Below, one piece after another: positions 1 through 9,129 of a stretch of DNA of 64,000 bases. Within the stretch, counting starts at the first letter, position 1. Each line of letters begins with the position of its first letter. The stretch covers positions 1 to 64,000 of the forward strand of contig JBFYZZ010000152.1 of the NCBI GenBank assembly GCA_041309225.1. The letters are read 5' to 3'. The position numbers were made by a program, and so were the translations under genes. The stretch comes from JAFGLY01 sp041309225. GTDB lineage: Bacteria; Myxococcota_A; UBA796; JAFGLY01. The notes beneath the pieces were generated by a model. It saw nothing but the letters and a program-made list of their open reading frames with translations, searched no databases and was not told the DNA's origin.

Positions 1-2
1 CG

Positions 3-2165
3 GGGCGCGGTCTCCTGGCGCTCGCGGGGGGCGCGCGGCGTCGTCTCGCCCGGCCCGAGCCCCCTCCGGCGGTGGACGCCGCCATCGTGGACGAGGACTC
101 GCTGCCCCGGCACCGGGGCACCTCCGCGCCCGAGCGCCGGCCCCTCGGGGCCCTGCTCGCAGACGTGGCGGAGGCCGGGGCGCCGCCACTCCTCGAGCGA
201 CCCACCCGCTCGGGTGAGCGGCCCACCCTCCCCGCCGGCCGCGCGCTGGTGGAGGTGGCCTGGGAGCCCACGGTCTGGGTCGAGCCCGAGGCCGGCCCCG
301 ACCAGGCCTTCTGGGACCCCGACTGGCGCGGAGACACCGTCCACGGCGTCGATGCGTCGGACGCGCCGGACGCGCCGTTGCTCGCCCAGCCGATCGAGGT
401 CCTGGCCGAGGTCACCGGCGAGTCGGAGAGCGCGCCGGCGTGCTCCACCTCGCCGCTCGACGCGCCCGATCCGGGCGGCCTGCCCGGCCCGCCGCCGGCC
501 CGCCCGCCTGGCCGGGATGCGCCCCCCCCACCTCCGATGGACACGCTGGTCCCCCGCACCCCGGTACCGGGCGCCGTCCCGCCCTCGCCCCCCCGCCACC
601 CGACTCCCCGAGCCGTGGCGTTCCACCCGGGCGACCTCGTGAGCGGCGGGTCGGAGGGCGAGGGGCAGGTCTTCCGGCCCACGGATCCCACCACCCCCTT
701 CGAGCTGCCCACGCTCTCCCTGCTCGATCGCCACGAGCGCGACGTGGCCGACTTCGACGAAGAGGGCCTCCGGATCCTGGCGGCCTCGCTGGCCGAGAAG
801 ATCCGCTCCTTCGGGATCGAGGGCGAGGTCACGGCCATCCGCCCGGGCCCGGTCATCACCATCTTCGAGCTGCTGCCCGCGCCCGGCGTCAAGATCTCCC
901 GCATCGCGGCCCTCCAGGACGACATCGCGATGGCGATGAAGGCCCTGAAGGTGCGCATCGTGGCGCCCATCCCAGGCAAGGGCGTGGTGGGTATCGAGAT
1001 CCCCAACCAGAAGCGCCAGACCGTATGGATCCGGGACGTGCTCTCCTCCTCGGCCTTCCGGGACTCGGGGCAGGTCCTGCCGCTCTGCCTGGGCAAGGGC
1101 GTGGAGGGCCGGCCGGTCGTCACCGACCTCGCCCGCATGCCCCACCTGCTCGTCGGCGGGGCCACGGGCAGCGGCAAGAGCGTGGGCATGAACGGGATGA
1201 TGCTCTCGCTGCTCTACACGCGCACGCCGGAGGAGCTCCGCTTCATCCTCATCGATCCGAAGATGCTCGAGTTCGAGCCCTACCGGGACGTGCCGCACCT
1301 GCTGCACCCCGTCGTGACCGAGGTGAAGCTGGCCGCCGCGGCGCTCCGGTGGGCCTGCGACGAGATGGACCGCCGGTACCACCTCCTGGCCCGGTGGGGC
1401 GCCCGCAACGTGGCTGCCTACAACAGGCGCGTGGAGGTGGAGGCCCGGGACTGGACCGAGCGCAAGGCCCGGGAGTTCGCGCCACTGGGATGGTCCGAGG
1501 GCGATCCGCTGCCCCGGCCCGAGAAGCTGCCCTACATCGTGATCGTGATCGACGAGCTGGCCGACCTCATGATGCAGGCCGCCCGGGAGGTCGAGGAGTC
1601 CGTCGTCCGCCTGTCCCAGAAGGCCCGGGCAGCCGGGCTGCACCTGATCGTGGCCACCCAGCGGCCCAGCGTGGACGTGGTCACGGGGCTCATCAAGGCC
1701 AACATGCCCGCCCGCATCGCCTTCGCCATGCGGACCCGGACCGACGGCCGCACCATCCTCGACCAGAACGGCGCCGAGGCCCTCCTCGGCAACGGCGACA
1801 TGCTCTTCCTGCCCCCGGGCGTCAACACGCTCGAGCGCGTGCACGGCGCGTTCGTGTCGGACGACGAGGTCCGCCGGGTCACGGACTATCTCCGGGAGCA
1901 GGGCGCTCCGCGCTACGAGGCCGATATCCGGGTCCGCGAGGATGCCCACGACGACGAGGTCGACGACGACATCCCCCCGGAGCTCTACGACCTCGCCGTG
2001 CGGATCGTGTCAGAAGCTGGCAAGGCTTCGACCTCCATGATCCAGCGTCACCTCAAGATCGGGTACAATCGAGCCGCCAACATCATCGACCGCATGGAGC
2101 GGGAAGGCATCGTCGGCCCGGCCGATGGAGCCCGTCCCAGGGAGGTCCTCCTCGGACCCCCCTAG
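3..2165 (+). CDS. ftsK: DNA translocase FtsK/SpoIIIE (5' partial)
   Basis: Hexameric dsDNA pump that clears and segregates chromosome ends at the division septum. The frame is open to the left edge; the first ~20 codons are hydrophobic then basic, like the end of the N-terminal membrane domain, so the true start lies outside the window. Next comes a long acidic and proline-rich linker (to about nt 640), then the motor. Walker A GGATGSGKS is near nt 1155-1180, one acidic strand (ILIDPKMLEF) near 1250 and Walker B (IVIVIDELADLMM) near 1540. The last ~65 residues form the winged-helix gamma domain that reads polar DNA sequences (SMIQRHLKIGYNRAANIIDRME). Family assignment is certain. The lolA start follows 86 nt downstream. 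Confidence 0.97.
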   Translation, partial: GRGLLALAGGARRRLARPEPPPAVDAAIVDEDSLPRHRGTSAPERRPLGALLADVAEAGAPPLLERPTRSGERPTLPAGRALVEVAWEPTVWVEPEAGPDQAFWDPDWRGDTVHGVDASDAPDAPLLAQPIEVLAEVTGESESAPACSTSPLDAPDPGGLPGPPPARPPGRDAPPPPPMDTLVPRTPVPGAVPPSPPRHPTPRAVAFHPGDLVSGGSEGEGQVFRPTDPTTPFELPTLSLLDRHERDVADFDEEGLRILAASLAEKIRSFGIEGEVTAIRPGPVITIFELLPAPGVKISRIAALQDDIAMAMKALKVRIVAPIPGKGVVGIEIPNQKRQTVWIRDVLSSSAFRDSGQVLPLCLGKGVEGRPVVTDLARMPHLLVGGATGSGKSVGMNGMMLSLLYTRTPEELRFILIDPKMLEFEPYRDVPHLLHPVVTEVKLAAAALRWACDEMDRRYHLLARWGARNVAAYNRRVEVEARDWTERKAREFAPLGWSEGDPLPRPEKLPYIVIVIDELADLMMQAAREVEESVVRLSQKARAAGLHLIVATQRPSVDVVTGLIKANMPARIAFAMRTRTDGRTILDQNGAEALLGNGDMLFLPPGVNTLERVHGAFVSDDEVRRVTDYLREQGAPRYEADIRVREDAHDDEVDDDIPPELYDLAVRIVSEAGKASTSMIQRHLKIGYNRAANIIDRMEREGIVGPADGARPREVLLGPP

Positions 2166-2251
2166 CCGACGGGATGCCGCACCCTCCTGGCGGTGTTCCT
2201 GCACTGCCGCCCGTCCCGTCCAGGGCGGGCCTCTCCTCCGAGGAAACCCCG

Positions 2252-2929
2252 ATGCGGAGCCTGCTCCGAGCCCTCGTCTCCGCCTGCGTCCTCTCGGTCG
2301 CGGCCCGTCCCGCCGCGGCCCTGGAACAGGAGCCGAGGAACGTCCAGGAGCTCATCACCGCGGTGGAGCACGTCTACGCGCCCGTACAGAGCATCCGGGC
2401 GGACTTCGTCCAGGTGTCCCGATCGGCGTCCCTGGGCGACGAGCAACGGCAGAAGGGCCGGGTGATCCTCAAGCGGCCCCGGAAGATGCGCTGGGAGTTC
2501 ACCTCCCCCGACACCAAGCTCTTCGTGACCGACGGCCAGACGATGTGGATCTGGTCCCCGGCCGACAACCAGGTCATCGTCTACAAGGACTTCTCGGGCA
2601 ACGCCGACGGTGTGGCCTCCCTCCTGTCCGACCTGCAGCAGCTCGACCAGCGGTTCGAGGTCACGCTCGTGGACGAGGCCGTCGCCCGGCAGCGCGGGGT
2701 GTACATCCTCGACCTGAAGCCGCGCCAGGGCCAGTCCAACTTCCAGAGCCTGAGGATCGCCCTGGACCGCCGGAAGCTCGTCGTCCAGAGCGTCGCCGTC
2801 ACCGACCTCCTCGGCAACGTCACCGATCTCGCGTTCAGCCAGGTCCTCCTCGACGGCAAGGTGAACGACGGCGACTTCACGTTCCGCGTGCCGGCCGGTG
2901 CGCAGGTGATCACCACCGACGGCCCCTGA
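2252..2929 (+). CDS. lolA: Outer-membrane lipoprotein carrier protein LolA
   Basis: Periplasmic chaperone (225 aa) that takes lipoproteins from the LolCDE complex to the outer membrane. It begins with a signal peptide (MRSLLRALVSACVLSVAARP, Ala-rich cleavage region). The LolA fold follows, with the family's typical stretches: SIRADFVQVS, then KGRVILKRPRKMRWEF, FVTDGQTMWIWSP, and LRIALDRRKLVVQSV near the C terminus. ATG 2252 was chosen because it begins the signal peptide and GAGGAAA lies 6-12 nt upstream. It sits between ftsK and rimO, all rightward; rimO begins 2 nt after the stop, so the two are probably co-transcribed. A second, divergent LolA-fold protein lies at 38406-39173. Confidence 0.93.
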   Translation: MRSLLRALVSACVLSVAARPAAALEQEPRNVQELITAVEHVYAPVQSIRADFVQVSRSASLGDEQRQKGRVILKRPRKMRWEFTSPDTKLFVTDGQTMWIWSPADNQVIVYKDFSGNADGVASLLSDLQQLDQRFEVTLVDEAVARQRGVYILDLKPRQGQSNFQSLRIALDRRKLVVQSVAVTDLLGNVTDLAFSQVLLDGKVNDGDFTFRVPAGAQVITTDGP

Positions 2930-2931
2930 CG

Positions 2932-4272
2932 GTGGAGCGCCGCCTCCACCTCGTCAGCCTGGGCTGTCCCAAGAACCGCGTGGACAGCGAGGTCCTCCTC
3001 GGCCGGCTGCTCGGGCGAGGCTGGACCGTCGCTCCGGATCCGGCCGACGCCGACGCCATCGTGGTCACCACCTGCGCCTTCATCCGGCCCGCCGTGGAGG
3101 AGTCGATCGATACGATCCTCGAACTGGCCCCGCTCCGGACCGCCGGCCGCTGCCGCCGCCTCGTGGTCGCCGGGTGCCTGCCCCAGCGGTACGGCGCGGA
3201 CCTCGCTCAGACGCTGCCGGAGGTGGACCTCTTCGTGGGGGTGGGCGATCTCGGGCGGCTCCCGGACCTCCTGGAGGCCGAGGAGGCGGGCCGCGTCCAC
3301 GTGGGACGGCCCTCTGCCATGAACGACCAGGGAGTGCCCCGCGCCGGCCGCTGGGCGGGCCACGCCGCCTACCTGAAGGTCGCCGACGGTTGCCACCGGC
3401 GCTGCGCCTACTGCGTCATCCCGCGCCTGCGCGGTCCGTACCGGAGCCGCACCCTCCCCTCGCTCCTGGAGGAGGCCCGCCACCTCGCGGACGACGGCGT
3501 CCGGGAGCTGACCCTGGTGGCCCAGGACACCACCGCCTGGGGACGCGACCTCGGGGGGCACGTCGCAGACCTGCTCGGCGCCCTCCGCACGGTCGAGGGG
3601 CTCGCCTGGATCCGCTTGCTCTATGCCCACCCCCGGGGCCTCGACGACCGGTTCCTCGAGGCCCTGGCCGCCGGCCCGCCGGTGCTCCCCTACCTCGACG
3701 TGCCGGTCCAGCACGCCAGCTCGCGCGTGCTCCGCGCCATGGGCCGGGGGATCGACCGGGCCGCCCAGGAGCACGCCCTGGCCCGCCTGCGGGCGCGCGT
3801 GCCAGGCGTGACGGTGCGCTCCACGGTCATGGTCGGGTTCCCGGGCGAGACCGACGAGGACGTCGAGGAGCTGCTCGACTTCGTCCGGACCCAGCGGTTC
3901 GAGCGGCTGGGCGTGTTCCGCTTCTACCCCGAGGAGGGCACGCGCTCGGCCGCCCTGACCGACCGCGTCCCCGCGCCGGTGGCGCGGCAGCGCCAGGCAG
4001 CCGTGGTCCGACTCCAGGCCACCCTCGCGCGCGCCGCGAACCGCTTGCGCGTGGGGCAGCCAGTCGAGATCCTGGTGGACGGCCCCCGTCGCGAGCACCC
4101 CGCCCTGTGGGAGGGCCGGCTCGCGAGCCAGGCCCCCGAGATCGACGGGGTGATCGTGCTGACGGACGCGCCACCCGATCTGCGTTCCGGCCAGTTCCGC
4201 ACGGCCCGTGTGATCCGCGCCAGCGAGGTGGATCTCGTGGCCTCGTTGCGAGTCCCGCTGCGGGAAGGGTAG
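2932..4272 (+). CDS. rimO: Ribosomal protein S12 methylthiotransferase RimO
   Basis: Radical-SAM enzyme (446 aa, normal length) that adds a methylthio group to the conserved aspartate of ribosomal protein S12. The N-terminal UPF0004 domain supplies Cys12, Cys48 and Cys82 for the second [4Fe-4S] cluster (SLGCPKN, TTCAF, AGCLPQR). The radical-SAM cluster is Cys154-x3-Cys158-x2-Cys161 (CHRRCAYC). A TRAM-like C-terminal region follows. SLGCPKNRVDSE favours RimO over the tRNA enzyme MiaB. The GTG start lies 2 nt after the lolA stop, suggesting translational coupling. The product is cytoplasmic. Confidence 0.94.
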   Translation: MERRLHLVSLGCPKNRVDSEVLLGRLLGRGWTVAPDPADADAIVVTTCAFIRPAVEESIDTILELAPLRTAGRCRRLVVAGCLPQRYGADLAQTLPEVDLFVGVGDLGRLPDLLEAEEAGRVHVGRPSAMNDQGVPRAGRWAGHAAYLKVADGCHRRCAYCVIPRLRGPYRSRTLPSLLEEARHLADDGVRELTLVAQDTTAWGRDLGGHVADLLGALRTVEGLAWIRLLYAHPRGLDDRFLEALAAGPPVLPYLDVPVQHASSRVLRAMGRGIDRAAQEHALARLRARVPGVTVRSTVMVGFPGETDEDVEELLDFVRTQRFERLGVFRFYPEEGTRSAALTDRVPAPVARQRQAAVVRLQATLARAANRLRVGQPVEILVDGPRREHPALWEGRLASQAPEIDGVIVLTDAPPDLRSGQFRTARVIRASEVDLVASLRVPLREG

Positions 4273-4275
4273 AAT
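4246..4275 (+). promoter_or_regulatory. Candidate sigma-70 promoter for the 4313 lipoprotein gene
   Basis: TTGCGA (4246-4251) and TAGAAT (4270-4275) are separated by 18 nt and end 37 nt before the ATG at 4313. The -10 matches 5 of 6 consensus bases and the -35 matches 4 of 6. The boxes overlap the end of rimO, as expected for an internal promoter in a compact genome. Prediction from sequence only. Confidence 0.45.
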
Positions 4276-4312
4276 GGTAGGGACGGTGCAGGTCATCGAC
4301 ACGGAGACGACC

Positions 4313-4777
4313 ATGGAACGCCACGCCCTTCCCCTCACCCTCATCCTCCTCGCGGGCTGCACCGAGAGTCCCGGTATCGTCGTGGGCCCGGGTGAGACCG
4401 CCGTCGAAGAGGACGAGACCTGCCCGATCATCATCCACGAGCCCGTCACCGGCGCCCAGCCCATCGGCCAGGCCGTCTCCATCCAGGCCACCGTCACCGA
4501 CAACATCGACGGCGACACCGAGGTGGACGAGGACGAGAGCGGCGTCTTCCAGGCGACGGTCTTCTTCAAGCAGGAGACCACCACCACCTGGGACTCCTCC
4601 AACCTCACGCTCATCGACACGAGCGGCCTCTACGGCGGCTCCATCCCCGGCGCGGCCATCAGCAGCGGGGGCATGCACTACTACATCTACGCCATCGACA
4701 TGCGGCGGAACGACTGCACGCTGCCCGTCGGCGGCGAGACCGACCCCTGGCACTTCCGGGTGTACACCGACCGCTGA
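4313..4777 (+). CDS. Small predicted lipoprotein, function unknown
   Basis: A 154-aa protein starting with a short lipoprotein signal peptide (MERHALPLTLILLAGC; lipobox LAGC, Cys16), so probably membrane-anchored and facing the periplasm or surface. The mature part is acidic (many Asp/Glu/Thr). It contains a stretch resembling an Ig-like or cadherin-like beta domain (PVTGAQPIGQAVSIQATVTD) and ends WHFRVYTDR. A longer upstream start (GTG 4274) would bury the signal peptide, so ATG 4313 is preferred. Two later cysteines (DETCPII, NDCTLP) could form a disulfide. No catalytic motif is visible and I do not recognise the family. Confidence 0.75.
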   Translation: MERHALPLTLILLAGCTESPGIVVGPGETAVEEDETCPIIIHEPVTGAQPIGQAVSIQATVTDNIDGDTEVDEDESGVFQATVFFKQETTTTWDSSNLTLIDTSGLYGGSIPGAAISSGGMHYYIYAIDMRRNDCTLPVGGETDPWHFRVYTDR

Positions 4778-4802
4778 TCCCCCGCCTCGCAGGCGAGTCC
4801 GG

Positions 4803-5885
4803 TCAGGGCCGAGCCGTCGACCCCGGGTCGGAGGCCCGCGCCACCTCGGCCACGAACGCCGGGCGGAATCCGTGGAGCCTGGCCTCGGCCAGGGAATCGA
4901 GCGCGGGCTGCGCCGAGGGATCGCCCACGTCGACCACGAGCACCCCCGTGCCCTCGCGGGCAGCCCGGGCCCGGAAGGCCCGGAGGGCCTCGCCGGGATC
5001 CGCGGGCGGCAGGCGGACCGCCCGGATGCGGGGGACCCCGGCGTCCTTCAGGGCCCGGATCCAGGCGGCGGGCAGGCCCTCGGGGACGGCGTCCACGACG
5101 TAGATGTCCTGCTCGCGGAGCGCAGCCGCCTCGGCGTCGGGCTCGCCCCGCGGAGGCGTCGCGAGGAGGACGCCCGTGGCGTACGGCACCGCCTCCAGGG
5201 CCTCCCCGGGCGTCGTGTCGGGCTCGACCCGCGCGAGCACCTCCTTGTGGCCGGTCACGGCGTCCCGGGCCATCCGGAGCGTGAAGGGCGAGTAGGGGGA
5301 GAGGGCCACCGCGAGCGGCTGGAGATCGCCGAGGAGGCGGTTGGAGGCGTGCGGATCGTGGTCCACCGCGTCGAGGACCATGGCGAGGAGGGGAGGATCG
5401 CCGGGACCGACCGCGGGCCACTCGGGGAGCGTGGGCTCGAGGGCCAGGCGGGCGGCCAGCCGGGACCCGCCGTAGACCCGCACCTCGGTGACCCCGGACC
5501 CGCTCTCCACGACGTAGGTGTCGAGATCCGAGGAGGCCGCCGCCACCAGGGACGCGAGGCGCTGGCCGGTCACCGGGGCGTCCTCCCCGGCGGCCAGCCG
5601 CCAGCGGCTGGTCCAGACCTCCCACGTGCCGCGTGTGTCCGTACGCCCGGTCGGGAACTCTTCGACGAGGTCCGCGGCCTCCAGTCCGACGGCGGGCAGG
5701 GCTGCCCGGACCCGGGCCTGGATCTCCTCCACCCGGGGCGGGGGCGCCCGGAACTCCTCCTGCCGGGTCCCCTCGACAGCGACCCGGAGGGCGGCCGGCA
5801 GCCGCGTGACGGCGACCCACCCGCCGGCGGCGAGACCTGCCGCCGCACCGGCGGCGAGGAGCACGCGCCGCCCACGCACGATCAC
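4803..5885 (-). CDS. Divergent polysaccharide deacetylase-like protein (YibQ/DUF610 type)
   Basis: A 360-aa exported protein with an N-terminal hydrophobic segment and a C-terminal NodB-like barrel of the divergent polysaccharide deacetylase family. Recognisable parts are LLGDLQPLAVALSPYSPFT followed by MARDAVTGHKEVL, which correspond to the family's LPxPLTLAxxPY and GHExLLH segments, and later IYVVDAV and GVPRIRAV. The usual paired Asp of the first strand is replaced (LAMVLDAVDHD), so enzymatic activity is doubtful. Its GTG start overlaps the ctpA stop (GTGA), so the two genes are translationally coupled. The ctpA-yibQ pairing is common in Gram-negatives and points to a role in peptidoglycan turnover at division. 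Confidence 0.8.
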   Translation of the reverse strand: MIVRGRRVLLAAGAAAGLAAGGWVAVTRLPAALRVAVEGTRQEEFRAPPPRVEEIQARVRAALPAVGLEAADLVEEFPTGRTDTRGTWEVWTSRWRLAAGEDAPVTGQRLASLVAAASSDLDTYVVESGSGVTEVRVYGGSRLAARLALEPTLPEWPAVGPGDPPLLAMVLDAVDHDPHASNRLLGDLQPLAVALSPYSPFTLRMARDAVTGHKEVLARVEPDTTPGEALEAVPYATGVLLATPPRGEPDAEAAALREQDIYVVDAVPEGLPAAWIRALKDAGVPRIRAVRLPPADPGEALRAFRARAAREGTGVLVVDVGDPSAQPALDSLAEARLHGFRPAFVAEVARASDPGSTARP

Positions 5886-7204
5886 CTCCCGGCGTCGAGC
5901 AGGGCGGCCGCCCGGACCAGGGCCGGATCCGAGGCCAGGCGGGCGGCGACGGGCACCCCCAGGACGCTCCGGTGCGTGCGATCGGGCGCCCGCTCCGCCG
6001 CCCGGTCGAGGGCGGCCTCGAGGCGGTCCCGGTCCGCCGGGGCGAGCCCCTCGGCGGCACCGGCCCGGGCCCGGAGGTCATCGAGCAGCGCCTGGAATCG
6101 GGCCTCCTCGGCGGAGGGCACGACGACGTCGGGCACCAGGCCGGTGCGGTGGTCGATCGCGCCGCCGTCCGGCAGCACGTAGCGGGCGACCGTGACCTTG
6201 AGGGCGGAGCCGTCCTCGAAGGTCCACACGGTCTGTACGGAGCCCTTGCCCCAGGTGGGTGTCCCCACCAGCCGGGCCCGGCCCAGGGCCCGCAGTGCGC
6301 CGGCCACGATCTCGGCGGCGGAGGCCGAACCCCCGTCGACGAGCACGACCAGCGGGAGATCCAGGTCGGTAGCGGCGGCGGTCCCCCGGACCGTGGCGTT
6401 TTCACGCGGGTCCCGGCCGTGCGTCTCGACGATCGGGACGTCGTCCACGAAGCGGTCCACCACCCGGATCGCCTCGTCGAGCAGGCCGCCGGGGTTGTCG
6501 CGCAGGTCGAGCACCAGGCCGGTGAGCGGACGCCCGTTCCGGGCCTGGAGCCCCGTCAGCGCGGCGTCGAACTCGGCCGCGCTCCCCTCCTGGAAGTGCA
6601 CCATCGCCACGTAGCCCCGCCCACCCGGCAACAGGTCCGCCCAGGCGGCCGGCTCGTGGACGAGGTCCCGCACCAGGGCGACGTCCGACTCCGCCGTGCC
6701 GCGGCGGACGCGCAGGGTCACGGCCTGCCCCCGGGGCCCCGCCAGGCGCCGGCCCGCATCCTCGAAGGGCAGGCCGGCCAGGGCCTGGCCGTCCACCGCG
6801 AGGATGCGGTCGTCCACCCGCATCCCGCCCAGGGCGGCGGGACTGCCGGGCAGGACCTCGACCACGCGGAGGCCGGCCGGATCGGGCTCCACCCGGATCC
6901 CGATCCCCGCGAAGGCCGTCTCGTCCGCCTCCCGGACCGCCCTCCACTCGGCGGGATCGAAGAAGCGGGAGTGGGGATCGAGCGCGTCGGCGACGCCCCG
7001 GAGGGCCGCGTGGACGAGGGCCTGCTCGTCCACGGGCTCCACGTAGCGGACCTGGATCTCGTGGAAGGCCCGGGCGAGGGTGTCCCACGCCGCGTAGACT
7101 TCCCGGCCCGCGGCCCAGGCGGACATCGTGCACAGCGCCCCCCCCAGGGTGGAGAGCCCGAACACGGCGAAGACGAGGAGGAAGGGCAGGACGGTGCGGC
7201 GCAT
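5882..7204 (-). CDS. ctpA: C-terminal processing peptidase CtpA, S41 family
   Basis: Periplasmic serine protease (440 aa) that trims or degrades envelope proteins. It has an N-terminal signal anchor, then an S41 N-terminal helix bundle (VRYVEPVDEQALVHAALRG), a PDZ domain (GIGIRVEPD through GGMRVDDRILAVDGQ) and the protease core. The catalytic serine is Ser293 (GGSASAAE) and the general-base lysine is Lys320 (TWGKGSVQT); both are intact. It overlaps the downstream deacetylase-like gene by 4 nt. A degenerate S41 paralogue lies at 19018-20136, and comparison with this gene shows what that one has lost. Confidence 0.93.
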   Translation of the reverse strand: MRRTVLPFLLVFAVFGLSTLGGALCTMSAWAAGREVYAAWDTLARAFHEIQVRYVEPVDEQALVHAALRGVADALDPHSRFFDPAEWRAVREADETAFAGIGIRVEPDPAGLRVVEVLPGSPAALGGMRVDDRILAVDGQALAGLPFEDAGRRLAGPRGQAVTLRVRRGTAESDVALVRDLVHEPAAWADLLPGGRGYVAMVHFQEGSAAEFDAALTGLQARNGRPLTGLVLDLRDNPGGLLDEAIRVVDRFVDDVPIVETHGRDPRENATVRGTAAATDLDLPLVVLVDGGSASAAEIVAGALRALGRARLVGTPTWGKGSVQTVWTFEDGSALKVTVARYVLPDGGAIDHRTGLVPDVVVPSAEEARFQALLDDLRARAGAAEGLAPADRDRLEAALDRAAERAPDRTHRSVLGVPVAARLASDPALVRAAALLDAGR

Positions 7205-7237
7205 GCGGAACCCGCTCCGGCACGGATCCCCTCTATC

Positions 7238-7261
7238 GCCCGGGCCGAGCGGGGGCCGGGC
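7238..7261 (-). terminator. Possible stem-loop after the acyl-CoA dehydrogenase gene
   Basis: GCCCGG (7238-7243) and CCGGGC (7256-7261) can pair around a 12-nt loop, just after the stop at 7268 on the minus strand. There is no T tract and the stem is short, so support is weak. Confidence 0.25.
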
Positions 7262-7267
7262 GCGGCG

Positions 7268-9088
7268 CTACTCCTCGGCGAAGAGGATCTCGTCGAGGGC
7301 GGCGTCCTCCTGGCTCCGGACGCCGCGGCCGAGCGCCTCCACGGCGGGGAGGAGGTTCGCCACGTAGTACTTCAGGTTCAGGATCTTCCCGGTGTAGAAG
7401 GCGGTCTCCCCGGAGCCGGCATCGAGCGCGGCCTTCGCCACCACCGCCTGGCGGAGCGCGTGGGCGCCCAGGAGGAAGGTGCCGAACTGCGTGAGGAAGG
7501 GTGAGGCCTGGTACATGGCGGCGGGCACGCGACCGGCCATGGCCAGCTGCATGAGGTGCATCGCCGACGCGCCGATCTCGTCCCGGGCCCGCTCGAGGGC
7601 CGCGACCTCGTCGTCGAAGCCCAGACCCTTGGAGGCCTCGAGGGTACGCGTCGTCTCCTGCATCCAGGACACGAAGAGCATCCCGTTCTTCAGCCTCAGC
7701 TTGCGGCCGAGGAGGTCCATGCCCTGGATGCCGTTGGTCCCCTCGTAGATGGAGGAGATCTTGGTGTCCCTCAGGTACTGCTCCACGGGGTAGTCGCTGA
7801 TGTAGCCGTACCCGCCGAAGACCTGGACCGCGAGGCGGGTCACCTCGAAGGCCAGGTCCGATCCGTGGGACTTGGCGATGGGGATGTAGAGGTCCACGAT
7901 GCCCTGGTGGCGTTCCCGCTCGGCGGGGTCCGGAGTGGAGCGCACCACGTCGGCGTGGAAGGCGATGGTGTAGATGAGCGACCGCATGGTCTCGCTCAGC
8001 ACCTTCATGGTCATCAGCATCCGGCGGACGTCCGGGTGCCGCACGATCGGCACCTGGGGCGGATGCTCCTCGTGGAGGCTCTCCAGATCGGGCCCCTGGA
8101 GGCGCTCCCTCGCGTACCTCAGGGCGTAGTGGTAGGCCGCCGAGGCCGTGCCCACGCTCTGGATGGCCACCTCGAGGCGGGCCTCGTTCATCAGGTGGAA
8201 CATGATCTTCATGCCCATGCCCTCCTCGCCGATGCGCCAGGCGTGGCAGGGCGCGTCGGCCCCGAGGGCGAGGGTGCAGGTCGCGGAGCCGTGGATGCCC
8301 ATCTTGTGCTCCTCGATGCCCGTGACGACGATGCCGTTCCGCTCGCCGAGGCTGCCGTCGGGCCCGATGAGGTACTTGGGCACGAGGAAGATGGAGAGAC
8401 CACGGGATCCGGGGAGTGCGTCGGGGGTGCGTGCCAGCACGACGTGCACGATGTTCTCGGCGAGGTCGTGGTCCCCGCCGGAGATGAAGATCTTCTCCCC
8501 CTCGAGGAGGTAGCGGCCCTCCTCGTCGGTACGGAGGGCACGGGTGCGGTTCTCGCCGACCGAGGATCCGGCATCCGACTCGGTGAGGAGCATCGTGCCG
8601 GCCCAGGTACCCGCGTAGAGCCTGGGGGTGACGACCTGCTGCATCCACGGCGTGCCGAAGGTGGCCAGCAGGTTGCCGACCCCGTGGGTGAGGCCTGCGT
8701 AGATGGAGAAGGCCAGGTTGGCGGCCGAGCGGAGCTCGGTGGTGGCGACGCCCACGGTGTAGGGCAGGCCCATGCCGCCGAACTCGGGCTGGGAGGAGAT
8801 GCCCACCCAGCCACCCTCGCCCAACAGGCGGAACGCCTCCGGGAAGCCCTTGGGGGTCCGCACGTTGCCCTGCCCGTCGAAGTGGCACCCCTCGCGGTCG
8901 CCGACCGGGTTCAGCGGTGCGATGACCTCGCGCGCGATGCGGGCCATCTCCTCGACGGTGGACATGTAGACGTCTTTGTCGAAGGAGGCGTACTCGGGGA
9001 ACGCCTTGAGGTGATCCTGGATGGCCAGCTCCTCGAAGAGGACGAACGCCATGTCACGGAGATCCACGGGGTGGGTGCCGGTTGCCAT
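7268..9088 (-). CDS. Acyl-CoA dehydrogenase (FAD-dependent, ~600-aa type)
   Basis: Flavoenzyme (606 aa) for the first step of fatty acid beta-oxidation: it makes the 2,3-enoyl-CoA and passes electrons to ETF. Family signatures include LLTESDAGSSVGENRT, the EGEKIFISGGDHD strand, LNxAR-like FHLMNEARLEVAIQSVGTA, QVFGGYGYISDYPVEQYLRD and SSIYEGTNGIQGMDLLGRK. In the last, the Glu matches the usual catalytic base. Length and the extra C-terminal ~130 residues fit the long FadE-like/AcdA class with the N-terminal extension domain. ATG 9088 is chosen over upstream starts because AGGGAGG lies 7 nt upstream and the operator would otherwise fall inside the gene. Regulation is probably by a FadR-type repressor (see 9112-9129). 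Confidence 0.95.
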   Translation of the reverse strand: MATGTHPVDLRDMAFVLFEELAIQDHLKAFPEYASFDKDVYMSTVEEMARIAREVIAPLNPVGDREGCHFDGQGNVRTPKGFPEAFRLLGEGGWVGISSQPEFGGMGLPYTVGVATTELRSAANLAFSIYAGLTHGVGNLLATFGTPWMQQVVTPRLYAGTWAGTMLLTESDAGSSVGENRTRALRTDEEGRYLLEGEKIFISGGDHDLAENIVHVVLARTPDALPGSRGLSIFLVPKYLIGPDGSLGERNGIVVTGIEEHKMGIHGSATCTLALGADAPCHAWRIGEEGMGMKIMFHLMNEARLEVAIQSVGTASAAYHYALRYARERLQGPDLESLHEEHPPQVPIVRHPDVRRMLMTMKVLSETMRSLIYTIAFHADVVRSTPDPAERERHQGIVDLYIPIAKSHGSDLAFEVTRLAVQVFGGYGYISDYPVEQYLRDTKISSIYEGTNGIQGMDLLGRKLRLKNGMLFVSWMQETTRTLEASKGLGFDDEVAALERARDEIGASAMHLMQLAMAGRVPAAMYQASPFLTQFGTFLLGAHALRQAVVAKAALDAGSGETAFYTGKILNLKYYVANLLPAVEALGRGVRSQEDAALDEILFAEE

Positions 9089-9111
9089 GCTGCCTCCCTG
9101 AGCCGAGCTCG

Positions 9112-9129
9112 TGAATGAACCATCATTCA
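9112..9129. promoter_or_regulatory. FadR-type operator (TetR family) at the acyl-CoA dehydrogenase promoter
   Basis: TGAATGA-ACCA-TCATTCA is a perfect 7-bp inverted repeat with a 4-nt centre. It has the same half-site and spacing as the operator known for Bacillus FadR, the acyl-CoA-responsive TetR-family repressor of beta-oxidation. It lies 24-41 nt upstream of the acyl-CoA dehydrogenase ATG and touches the predicted -10, where bound repressor would block initiation. It is AT-rich in a 72% G+C genome, so chance occurrence is very unlikely. No fadR gene is adjacent; the regulator must be elsewhere. Confidence 0.8.

Noticed and set aside
4803..7204. envC gene upstream of ctpA
   Set aside because: The usual envC-ctpA-yibQ order was looked for, but the gene on the envC side is an acyl-CoA dehydrogenase.
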